Source: Triglochin maritima (lineage: Eukaryota; Streptophyta; Magnoliopsida; Alismatales; Juncaginaceae). Taken from it: 64,000 nt of DNA. The stretch is from NCBI GenBank assembly GCA_963682175.1, contig OY821782.1, positions 24,697,741 to 24,761,740 on the forward strand, given 5' to 3'. Position numbers and translations under genes: made by a program. Each line of letters begins with the position of its first letter. Within the stretch, counting starts at the first letter, position 1. Below are positions 10,027 through 19,363 of this stretch, one piece after another. Below the pieces are notes generated by a model. That model ran no database searches. It worked only from the letters and a program-made list of their open reading frames with translations, and was not told the DNA's origin.

Positions 10027-10068
10027 TAAAAACAAACAAAAAAACAAAAAAAAAACAAAAAAAAAAGA
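10027..10068 (+). repeat. A-rich tract after the AthA protease stop
   Basis: TAAAAACAAAC followed by runs of A with C and G interruptions begins about 40 bases after the FDVP stop. AthB has an equivalent purine-rich tract at 32364-32456. Both are followed by GGGCCCCAACC. Confidence 0.85.
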
Positions 10069-11120
10069 GTGTGTAATAAAAGACTCCTTTAGTGAGCATC
10101 GATTGTTGTGGGCCCCAACCCTTGTGTACTTGGGCCCAATCTCTTCACGTATTTATCTCCCTTCTTCAGCTTCTCACAGGTTTTGAGGGAATTTAGGTTT
10201 GTGTCCATCAACATGACCTTGAACGTCCCTTTGTACTTCATGTTGGTGAGATCTTTCATTTTTCATGCATATATCCATGTAGTATCTTGTTCACATTCAT
10301 TGAGGACAATGCATGAAGTAGGTGTGGGGGGGGGGTGTTTTACATGTGTACATAGTCGAGTCTTTTTCCTTTGGTTTTATTTTCTTTTGTTTGTATTGTT
10401 AGGGTCATGTTAGTGTGCCACATTTAATATCGATATATCTGCTTGCCATGATCCTTGGGTGACTTGTCTTCTTTTGCTTGCCTAGTGCTTTAAAATTTTC
10501 ACATTTCATTCAAAATCTTCATGTGTTTGCGAAAGAAAATGTTTTTGTGGATTTTGCGTGTGTTTAGCATGTGCAAAACCGTTGAGAGGCAAAGTAAAAA
10601 GAAAGCTCCCAAAATTGTCTTGAACTTGATGCATTAGGATTTCTAGTTTATTGGCTTTAGGTCTTGTCGAGTCGTTAGGATGCACCCTGGTTTTCCCTCA
10701 GGGGGCGTGTAATCATAGGGTTTCAGTACTCAAACATTTAAAGAAGTCCACCCTGAACCTAGTGAGTCAAATAATTCGTGTTTGTGAGTATAAGGAAGTT
10801 TGTCGTAGTCGAGGGCCCTTAATCTCTTTTTGTGAAACTTAAGTGTAGGGGTTTTGGTTCCCATATAGATAAATAAGTGGTGTTCTCTCTTCTCGCACGG
10901 CTCCTATCACTCGGGAAAGTAGGTCTGAGGGGACTTTGTGCCTGGTGCTTTCGAGTCATCTGACTTGGGATGCGCCGACCGAACTCCCGTTACACGGGTG
11001 GTAGGGATCGCCCTATGTGGAGATTTGGGGGAAGGTGTACGTGATAGTGTAAGTCCTCATAGGCAATGATGCACGAAACCTGACCCTGGGAGAATCAAAC
11101 ACCAACCAATAAAATGCTCC

Positions 11121-11173
11121 AAAGAAAAAGAAAAAAAAAGGAAAAGGAAAAAAAAGAAAAAGAAAAAAAAGAG
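11121..11173 (+). repeat. Second purine-rich tract in the AthA 3' region
   Basis: Runs of AAAAAG/AAGG type. The equivalent in AthB is 35128-35168 at the same relative position, after the GACCCTGGGAGAAT block. Confidence 0.85.
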
Positions 11174-11445
11174 TTAAATAAGAACCAAAATGGACTTTAC
11201 ACATTGTATCACATTCAGAAGTTAAGGTTGCCCATGTCTTTCACTTAAGTCCTTGACTAACTCTCACGAATAACTCATTAGGCTAGGTGTGTGGACCGAT
11301 TACATATATAGAGTCGACCCGTAGTATTACCGCGTCCCATGATCGACAAAATAAGTCCAACGAGTCGTGTAGCTAGATTGATTAATGCATCTTGTTCGGA
11401 TTTTGTGGGTATATCCGCTGAAAACCCTCAGGAGACAACACTCCT

Positions 11446-11465
11446 CCTCCTTGGCGACAAGGAGG
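11446..11465 (+). other. Conserved hairpin 1 near the AthA polypurine tract
   Basis: CCTCCTTG-GCGA-CAAGGAGG is a perfect 8-bp stem with a GNRA-type loop. In AthB (35445-35464) the stem is identical and the loop is ACGA. Confidence 0.7.
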
Positions 11466-11476
11466 TTTAACGGCTT

Positions 11477-11497
11477 GTTGCACGTGCTAAGTGCAAC
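11477..11497 (+). other. Conserved hairpin 2 near the AthA polypurine tract
   Basis: GTTGCAC-GTGCTAA-GTGCAAC, a perfect 7-bp stem, identical in AthB at 35476-35496. It lies about 100 bases before the 3' LTR. Confidence 0.7.
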
Positions 11498-11584
11498 CGT
11501 GATTCCTACGAAAGTGAGTTAGGATTTCTTGTTTTTTTCGCATGCTTTTTTCTTTCTTTGTTTTGCTCGGGACTAGCAAAAGTT

Positions 11585-11599
11585 AGGTGTGGGGGTATT
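11585..11599 (+). other. AthA polypurine tract
   Basis: AGGTGTGGGGGTATT directly precedes the LTR start TGATTGACATC. AthB has AAGTGTGGGGGTATT at 35597-35611. It primes plus-strand cDNA synthesis. Confidence 0.8.
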
Positions 11600-13011
11600 T
11601 GATTGACATCATTTCATGCTCATATTTGTATCTTATATCCATTATCTTTCACCTAAATAATGCTATGTTACGAGTTTTATGTTTAGTTTTCAGGAATAAA
11701 TAGGTTTGAAGAGATGAAGCATAAAAGGACCCAAAAGTTGGGAAAAAGGACTGAATTGTGAGATTTGTGGACCAAGATGCAAGGAAGAAGGACCTGAATG
11801 CAAGACCAAAGGACCTAAGAGCAAAACAGAATACTCCTCACCATCATGGGGAGTATTTTGGCAATTCTATTCGGGTCGGAGCTCCAACATGCAAAATAGA
11901 TGCATCAAATACCAACAAAGCCGTCCAGAAAAGCCCACAAGAAATTCCAGAGTGATCCGGACACTGTAGACCGCTAATTAGCGGTCCAAGACCGCTAATT
12001 GGCGGTCACTTTTGGTCCAAATGCGCTTCAATTTCTCCAGCACATGTATTAGAGGATGTGTAGGCTATTTGTGGTATCTGTTTAGTCCCACCTCGGGGGA
12101 TTGTCCCGGATTAGCTTTTTCCATGGCTATAAATAGAACTCTTCACCTCCTATTGTAATCACTCCATATTTTAAGTGGCTATTCCTCCTACTAGAAGTGA
12201 GGCCTTGAAGCACACACTAAAGTAGGAGGATGCTACTTTTAATGTGAGTCATTTTATCAATAAAGTTTTGTGTTTATTTCATTGTTTGTTTTATGCTTCT
12301 TTTATTGTTTGTGCATGTTTTAGTTTAATCGTCTTTTAATTCTAGCTTAGTTTTAATATGCTTTCTTTCCATAGTTTAATAATTAGTGTAATGTTTAGTG
12401 AGTAGTTCCATCCCCTTTGGGGGGTGGAGTAGATGTACATACATGCATTAGAGAATGGGATGAATGCTTTAATTTCAATGTGTTGATTAAACATGAATGT
12501 ATGCTTGCTTGTTTAGGATAGAATTTACAACTTGATGAGTTTTGCCAAAATGATTAGACACCTCTCATGCTTGTTTAGGTTCTGAAATAAACAACTTGCA
12601 TATGTAAATGTTAATCAACTAAGTTGGTGAATAGATTGATAGGTTTTGCCATAACATTTAGACACTTCCTATGCTTGATAAACACCACCTTCATGTGCTT
12701 AAAGAATGTATTCTACACCCACCTCTTTGCTTGTGTGCACTCACTCCACCCCTTAGGGGTTTTCCCTTCCTGAAATTCCAGCATTCTTGTTTTGTTCTTA
12801 GCTTAGTTCTTATTTCATCGTTTGATTGCTTCTTTCACATTTCATACTTCTTAGCGTAGTGTAGCGTATGTTAGCATAAACATCTTTCTTCCCCTATTTT
12901 TTCCACTTGATTTCGTACAAGCAAGAGGCTGCTCTCCTCCCTGAGGACGACCCGTACTTGCCACCGCTTCATCGCGGCTGTGCACTTGCGGTTTAAATAA
13001 AACGTCCAACA
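11600..13011 (+). repeat. AthA 3' LTR
   Basis: 1412 bp, about 20 bp longer than the 5' LTR because the palindrome is present twice here (about 11966-12007: GACCGCTAATTAGCGGTC and GACCGCTAATTGGCGGTC). Otherwise nearly identical, including the TATA box near 12126 and the end CGTCCAACA. Confidence 0.95.
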
Positions 13012-13016
13012 GTATG
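13012..13016. repeat. Target site duplication GTATG, right copy (AthA)
   Basis: Matches 4387-4391. CopT-1 pol resumes at once after it (minus-strand reading TATGTCAATGACATAC). Confidence 0.95.
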
Positions 13017-13513
13017 TCATTGACATACAAAATCAAAAACACTACATGACTCTCACTGACCTTCTTGTATATACAAGGTTCTTCCTTGCTTCGAACGAAG
13101 TTAATCTTCTTAACTTCCTCGTCAAAGCGTTTGGTCCAACTCCTTGATGATTGCTTCAATCCATAAATGGGTCATTGAAGCTTGCATAATTTATTACAAT
13201 TCTTTGGACCTTCAAAACCTTGAGGTTGTACCATGTACACGTTCTCCTCCAAGTTCCCATTAAGAAGCCTTGTTTTGACATCCATTTGCCAGATTTCATA
13301 GTCATGAAATGTGGCAATAGCGAACATAATACGAATAGATTTGAACATGACAACCAGTGAAAAAGTTTTATCATAGTCAATTCCATGAATTTGAATGAAA
13401 CCCTTTGCTACAAGCCTTGCTTTGTAGGTTGTTAAGTTCCCATCCATGTCCATCTTCCTCTTAAAAATCCATTTGTTTTGAACAACTTTCTTTTCTTGAG
13501 GAATGTCAACCAA
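13017..13513 (-). pseudogene. CopT-1 pol, reverse transcriptase segment
   Basis: Two overlapping frames (13172-13513 and 13017-13159) cover the copia RT: KKVVQNKWIFKRKMDMDGN, ARLVAKGFIQIHGIDYDKTF, YEIWQMDVKTRLLNGNLEEN, then RFDEEVKKINF and LILYVNDILL, where AthA is inserted. The catalytic box is YVND, not YVDD, and the KTAFLNG-type motif reads KTRLLNG. A frameshift lies near 13160. It is continued downstream at 3664-4386. Confidence 0.85.
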
Positions 13514-14623
13514 GTGTCATACTTGACTGTCATACATGGATTGTATTTCGGATTCCATGGCTTTAAACCATAGTTTTGAGTCTTTTCTTTCCATTGCTTC
13601 TTGAAAGGTCGAGGCAACATCGGTATCAAGTGTCATGATCTTGTGAAGTCCCAAATACATTTCAGGCTTCTTTCTTTCCCTCGTTGATCTTCTAAGTTTT
13701 ATTGGTTTTACGTGTGCTTCTTGAACTTTTCCATAATTTCTTGTAGAATTTGTTCAGGTTCAGTTCTTGAACGTACACTAGGTGGGGATGATTGAGTTTC
13801 ACTCACAATTGCTTGCGATGATTGCTCACTCATACTCCCACTAACAAAAGGAACCTCGGTTGGGCCTTCATGATCTTGAATCTTATCACTCGCATCATGA
13901 TCTTATAGAATATCTTGAGTTTCCTCAAGCACAAATCTACTCCCACTACTTCTAATTCTTTTGAGAAATTCTTTCTCTAAGAACACAACATCCCTCCCGA
14001 CAATCACTCGATTGGAGATTTTATGCCAAAAGTAGTATCCTCTTGTCTCACGAGGATAACCTATAAAGAAGTATTTATCCACTTTTGGTTAACGTTTGGT
14101 CGACATCAATCTTTTGACGTAGGTCTCACAACCCTAAATCTTTAGAAACTTGAATTTGAGTATTTTACCATTCCACATCTCATATGGCATTTTCTCCATG
14201 GATTCGGATGGAACATTGTTCAGTGTGTAAGGTGTCATTTGTAGTGCATAACTCCAAAAGTAAAGTGTCAATTCAAATTGATTCATCATTGATCAAACCA
14301 TGTTGAGCAACATTCTATTCCTCCGTTCGGATACCCCATTCTACTGAGGTGTACCGGGTGGAGTGAGTGAGTATAATACCGCATTCTTTTAGGAAAGAGT
14401 CAAATTTGGTACTTAAGTACTCACCTCCATGATCGTTTCGTAGAGATTTGATCTTTTTGAGTTGGTTCTTTACTTTATTATTGAATTCCTTAAACTTGTC
14501 AAGGGATTTAGTTTTGTTTCTCATTAGATAAATGTAACCGTAATGATTATAACTATCCATGAGCATTATAAAGTACCTATAACCTTCTCTTGCACTTATA
14601 CTTATTGTACCACATACATCAGA
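13514..14623 (-). pseudogene. CopT-1 pol, integrase segment
   Basis: Decayed integrase aligned with CopT-2 59500-60600. Readable parts are the C-terminal linker (13560-14050), HGGEYLSTKFDSFLKECGI and YIYLMRNKTKSLDKFKEF in 14315-14566. Stops and frameshifts are frequent. The second catalytic Asp region is no longer intact in one frame. Confidence 0.8.
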
Positions 14624-15290
14624 TTATATCAAATCTAGCAAGTTATTCGCTCTTGAACCTTTCTTCTTCAAAGGCCGCTTGGTCATTTTGCCCATCAGGC
14701 AAGGTTCGCATGTCTCCAATGCTTTAAAATCAATTTGACCAAGAAGGTTAGCTTCCTGCAATTTCTTGATGTGTTTTTCATTGATGTGACCAGTGTCATA
14801 AGATTGTATCATTTATGTGAGTTGTCTTAAGCCTTTTGTTATTGATGCTCAAAACTTGTCTATTATTCAATTCAAGCAAATAGAGCTCATTTCTTATGAA
14901 AACATTTGTATAGAAAACTCCATTCTTCGAAAAAGACATGCAGAAGTTTGAAATGTTAATAACAAAGTCATCCATATCTAAACATGACACGAATATAATA
15001 TTCTTGCTAATCAAAGGTACATAATAGACATCTTCTAAACTTAAAATTAAACAACTAGATAAATGAAGATCCATGGAGCCTTGTGCAATTACAGCGACTC
15101 TTGCAGCAATTCCGACCTTTAGAATCATCTCGCCTTTTGCGAGTTCCTTCCTATCCTTTAGTAGTTCCATGTTTGAAATTATGTGAGCACAAGATCTGGT
15201 ATCTAGTACCCAATCATGGATAGAGGTGGCTAAATTTATTTCAATAACATATATACTTTTGCCCTTTTTAGGGCGTTTGTTCTCAATCAC
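14624..15290 (-). pseudogene. CopT-1 pol, protease and GAG-pre-integrase segment
   Basis: The frame 14796-15290 holds the copia protease domain (INLATSIHDWVLDTRSCAHI, DVYYVPLISKN). The active-site triad DTG is changed to DTR. The frame 14624-14812 holds the pre-integrase zinc-binding region (HINEKHIKKLQEANLLG, CEPCLMGKMTKRP), broken from the protease by a stop. Compare CopT-2 60600-61250, where DTGSC is intact. Confidence 0.85.
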
Positions 15291-15521
15291 TCCATTGTCA
15301 AGGTCCTCCTTGTACTTGGGGCAATTAGGGTGAATGTGTCATTTTCCACCACAGTGGAAACACTCTGTGTTGGGAGTTGGAGATTTTGAAGATTTTCCTC
15401 TTGAGGCGCTCGCATGAGCACCTCATACTCCCTTCCCTGGATTGGCACCCTTTTGGTTAATTTGTTCATGCCTTTCCCTTTACCTTTGGCGATCTTTTTA
15501 CTTCCACTATAGACGGCTAGG
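15287..15521 (-). pseudogene. CopT-1 gag end with degenerate zinc knuckle
   Basis: This corresponds to CopT-2 61250-61480, the zinc knuckle and basic linker. The knuckle cysteines are only partly readable because of frameshifts. Gag continues at 37171 beyond the AthB insertion. Confidence 0.7.
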
Positions 15522-15526
15522 ACAGT
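15522..15526. repeat. Target site duplication ACAGT, left copy (AthB)
   Basis: ACAGT precedes the LTR start TGATTAGTAG and recurs at 37166-37170 after the 3' LTR end CAATCA. CopT-1 gag continues on both sides. Confidence 0.9.
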
Positions 15527-16590
15527 TGATTAGTAGAATATCATGCATCATATTCATGCTATATATCATATATTTTACACCAATTTTGTGCTACTTGAGT
15601 TGTTGTTTGTAGTGTTTCAGGAGTTAGGTAATAAAGAAGAGGAAAGGAACAAAAATGACCTACATGTAACAAGTATAGACTGATTCGGAAGGTTCTGGAC
15701 CTATTTGTAATGCACAAGGACTGTATCGCAAATCAGGAAGGACCCAAGTGCAAACCCGGAGGGATAAAAATTGTGAGGTGCAAAATATGGTGACACATGA
15801 CTTGAATCAGATCAGTATTTTGCCAATTAAACTCAAAGTGATTCGAGCCAGCACACCAGGACTTCACCCCACATGCCAATTGAAAATAAAGTAGCACACA
15901 AAATTTCAACCCGATCGGATCCATTTGATGCGCCACTGGCGGATCAAAATGGTTTTAAAGGGTCTCAAATTTCGGTCGCGGTTCGGGTTGTCGGGTAAGA
16001 GCATTCCTGCAATATAAGATGTGATTTAAAGTCATCAGATTATTCCCATATTAATCCTAACCATGTATTAGTCTATATATACCATTGTAATATCCGTCCT
16101 CTCCCTCTTCTTCTTGCTTCTCCATTAGTTTTAGGTTTTGTTTTGCTGCTGATTAATGTAGTTCGAGGAGAAGAAGCATACTTTGTAATCCTTTAATTTC
16201 AATCAACTGTGAGTTTTGTTCTTTAAATACATGTCTTTTACTTTGATGCAATTTCTTTGATGTTATTGTTTGTTTAATCTTATTTTTAGTCAATTCCATT
16301 ATGGGTTCATGTTATTTTTATGTTTTCTTTAGTTTAGAGATGAGTAGATAGTACTCTATCCCCATTGTGGGGGTGGAGAAGAAGGTGATTTGATCATGTG
16401 ATGGATTAGTGTGTGTTAATCTTAATCCTTTGAGTCTTACATGATTTCCATAACCATCTTATGGGATTTAACTCTTATCTTTTATGTGCTAATGCTCTTG
16501 AGTGAAGCTTAGCACATGGTGAGATTGGTGGGTTTATATTATGGGGAATGATGAGCTGAGGATAAGGATGGAGTGGAAGAAGGGAACAAG
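15527..16590 (+). repeat. AthB 5' LTR, 3'-truncated
   Basis: TGATTAGTAGAATATCATGC start, alignable with the first ~1060 bp of 35612-37165. A palindromic region around 15918-15952 (CGCCACTGGCG core) lies upstream of the TATA-like TCTATATATACC near 16070. At ~16590 it jumps to GTGCCATTGTCGGGGA, the end of a primer-binding site, so about 490 bp of LTR end and half of the primer site are deleted. Confidence 0.85.
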
Positions 16591-17460
16591 GTGCCATTGT
16601 CGGGGAGTGTCATTTTCGTAGTTGAGTTCATCATTTCGGTGGTTTTTTTTTCTTCTTCTCTCTTTTGGTGACTAGAAGGGAAACCAAGTGGGCAGGGAAA
16701 CCCAAAGAGGCAAAGAAGAGTGCTGGTGAAGTCTGGGAACCATAATCCCCAGAACATCTGCCAGTAGCGGATTTGGATCTGCCACTGGCGGATTGGGTGA
16801 GCCAATTTCAAGTTATGTTCGTACATTAGCTTCTTCTATTGTTTTCTAGTTGTTTCTTGTCACTGTTGATGCCATGCGTGCTCTGTTTTAGTGTTGAAAA
16901 TTAATTTGGCTTGCATGACCCCTTGTTAAGACAACTTGGACCATAAAACTCAAAGCAAAAGATTAGACTTATTGTCATCGAGGTCATGCATCATTTGTAG
17001 ACCTTGCACACATTTGTTTTTTCTTTTCTTTCTTGTTGTCGATTGCTGATGTGAGGTACGTGCACCCGATCTCTCATTCACGCATGTTTAGATCATGAAT
17101 TAGTTAGTAAGGTGTATTGTAACAAGAGTGAGGTGAGTGCTAGTTTGGTGAGTTACTTGCTAGCTTAAGTTTTCAAAACATCTTTAAGGGGCAGCGGGTC
17201 TTACACAACACACCTCACCTTCCTACAGCAAAGTCGATAGAGCGCAGCAAGTTAGCCAAGATCCAGAGATCTCGTCTCTCCTACTATCGACAAAGTGGGT
17301 GACGTCGATCAGGCCATGACGGTCGTAATCGGATCACTCTCCTAATGCGCCTGAGTCCTAGGGCCAATGTCTACTTGATTTTAGAATTGGAGGTTTACTT
17401 GAGTGTGGTTTCTGGGGCTAAGGAGGGGGTGATGAAATCCCTCACCTTCCTGTGACTTCA
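16591..17460 (+). other. AthB leader with palindrome and internal inversion
   Basis: Begins with the rest of the primer-binding site. Palindrome-type repeats GCCAGTAGCGGATTTGG and ATCTGCCACTGGCGGAT lie at about 16758-16793, the leader counterpart of the U3 palindrome. 17222-17450 is the reverse complement of AthA 6399-6612 and is flanked by direct repeats CTCACCTTCCT (17214-17224, 17441-17451). The string GCGGGTCTTACA at ~17195 equals the terminal bases of the chromovirus-type solo LTR. Confidence 0.7.
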
Positions 17461-18899
17461 TGCTCAGACTTAATAAAGTTTCTTTTTGGGTGAGTTCATG
17501 CGGTTTGTGGTCTGGTGCGACACATCGGGCAGTTTTGCAATCGGTGGGTTAATCGAGTTGATCGGGTGCAAACCATGTGTGCGTGGGCTTAGTTTTTGGT
17601 TGAGCTCGGATTTGGATGGCGTGTGGATGGTGGTTTGGCTGCCATGTCATCAGGATATGATTCACTTGGGTCCTTGCAAATTTTGAAATCTCATGCATTT
17701 GGAAAGTAGGGATGGGGCCAGCTAGAGATATGATTTATTGCCTTTGAAGTTTATTTCTTGAAACACAATTTGTGCAACCCTACGGCAGCCGACCTCTTCC
17801 TCTTTTCTCCTCCCCACGTCACAAAGTCTTGTCCCCATCACCACCACCGCATCTGATTCCTGCTGGTGGAGATCCGGCAGCTTGAGGAGTAGAAGCAAAG
17901 GCTTCTATTAGGCGCAGCTTTGGAGTCTTCTGCTAGCTCAGGCGACCCCTACGACTCAGGTATGCCTCTAGCCTTGAGAATAGGATGTAGTGGTAGGATT
18001 GGGTGGAGTTTTGGTCCAGCATCAAGGTCTGGTCGGGTTGGAGAGCTGGGTGCGGACCATTTCAAGCTGCAACTTAGGTAAGCCTTGGTGTAGCTTAGGA
18101 ATTCGTTCCTGGCTGAGCATATCTGATCATTGCATGACTCCTACCCCACGTACCTGGTGGTACTCTGATGGTAAATCAGAAGGGAGGAGGCGGGGCAAAG
18201 GAGAGCTCCTTAGGAAGGGTTGTTGCACGTGTTTCGCGTGATGTGCAACCCTACCTGCTTGATCGCTTGTTGAAGTTTTGTTGGTCTGATTGCTATGTGT
18301 TCATGCGGTAGTTTAATCTCATCATTGGCTGTATTATTGCTTCACAATTTCACTTATTGACACGGGTCCATTACTGGTTATGTTTATGCATAAACTCCAT
18401 AAATTATTTTGGATTTCAGACCTCGTGTTAAAGCATGATGCACCAGAAACAGTCCTGATATTCATGCATGATGTGCTGAGTTGCAAGGTTCATAAGCTAA
18501 TTACTGATCATAGGACAAGTTCTTATCTAGTAACCATTAATTATATTTTCATAACCTCTGATTTAGTGCCAAGATCTACATTAAGAATGCATGCACGTTC
18601 TGGAATGTTAGTGTTCATGTTACGTAAGTCCTTAGTGGTTCATTGTGTTGTTTATTGTTGTTGCCTATATTTCATTATCATGATCATGCATGTATGTACT
18701 GATATAGATGTTATTTCGTGCTCATATAGGTTCTGATCATGTTCTGAAATTCCACTTTCTATAGCATACATGTTCTGAAAATGATGGTGCATATTATCGA
18801 CTGTCTATGACGTTAGGTCTTGGTGTCTCTAGCATTTGTGATGTTTATATTGCTCTGTTCATGTTCATTTATGTCTGACCTGAAGTATCATGTGGTGGT
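17461..18899. other. Unassigned noncoding stretch between AthB leader and CopN
   Basis: I see no coding region. 17770-17960 (GCAACCCTACGGCAGCC, CTCTTTTCTCCTCCCC, CCGGCAGC) resembles an LTR R/U5 or 5'-UTR of a plant gypsy element. 18215-18255 (GTTGTTGCACGTG..GTGCAACCC) is weakly palindromic. It may be a remnant of the chromovirus LTR or of the CopN LTR, but no second copy in the window allows a test. Confidence 0.4.
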
Positions 18900-19363
18900 C
18901 ATATTGGATTAATCTGGGATTAATAAGCTATTTGCCCAAAGCACTGACACATGACACGTCCCTATTGGACTACACATTAGGGTTTTGGGAGGGGCCATCT
19001 ATATAAGGAGGGAAGCCTCCCATTGGATGGAGGTTCATGTGTGCAAACCCTAGCCCCACCAACCCTAGCCACCACCTCTCTCTCTCTCCCATTTGTCCCT
19101 CCACCAAGTCAATCCGTGGACTCTTGGGTTGTGGACTCGTGCTTCTTCTACGTGGATTAGTAAAATCATGGTGGAGCTCAATATATAGATTAGTAAAATG
19201 GCTTTATTAACTATTGCATGAGGATTTGATCGAATGCTTTATGTTTTCCTTTGGTCTGAATGCTATAGCTATTAAGTCAGTTTATTTTTTTATGACTATT
19301 GTAGCTCGTTGTATTTTAGGCTAGAACTCATGTATCGCTATGTGTTTTTGTCCTAGATTCTTT
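18900..19363 (+). promoter_or_regulatory. Probable CopN LTR end with promoter and leader
   Basis: TATATAAGGAGGG at about 19010-19022 is a strong TATA box. Downstream come a CT-rich (CTCTCTCTCTCCC) leader and AACCCTAGCC. AAAATCATGGTGGAGCTC near 19165-19182 may be a degenerate TGGTATCAGAGC-type primer site directly after an LTR end CA. No matching 3' LTR was found downstream, so the LTR call stays tentative. Confidence 0.45.

Larger units (their letters stand above)
9985..11584 (+). other. AthA conserved 3' noncoding region
   Basis: 1.6 kb without convincing ORF, yet alignable with AthB 32323-35595 after removing the inserted LTR. Best conserved is ~10895-11098 (34910-35110 in AthB), with blocks such as TTTCGAGTCATCTGACTTGG and GGGTGGTAGGGATCGCCCT. 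It contains two A/purine-rich tracts and two hairpins next to the polypurine tract. Such conservation in noncoding DNA suggests cis-acting RNA or DNA functions. Confidence 0.75.
4392..13011 (+). mobile_element. AthA: non-autonomous Athila-like Ty3/gypsy element, gag-protease only
   Basis: Complete 8.6-kb element: LTRs 4392-5782 and 11600-13011 (TG...CA), tRNA-Asp primer-binding site at 5789, leader, gag and protease in one frame split by an amber stop, 1.6 kb of 3' noncoding DNA, polypurine tract and 5-bp target duplication. No reverse transcriptase, RNase H or integrase is present, and the internal region is too short for them. Gag and protease are Athila-like. The LTRs differ by roughly 15-20 substitutions plus one indel by eye, so the insertion is young relative to its surroundings. 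It must use enzymes of another element for movement. Confidence 0.9.

Noticed and set aside
16540..18300. A host gene between the AthB LTR and CopN
   Set aside because: Short ORFs only, no conserved domain, no exon structure that I could follow.
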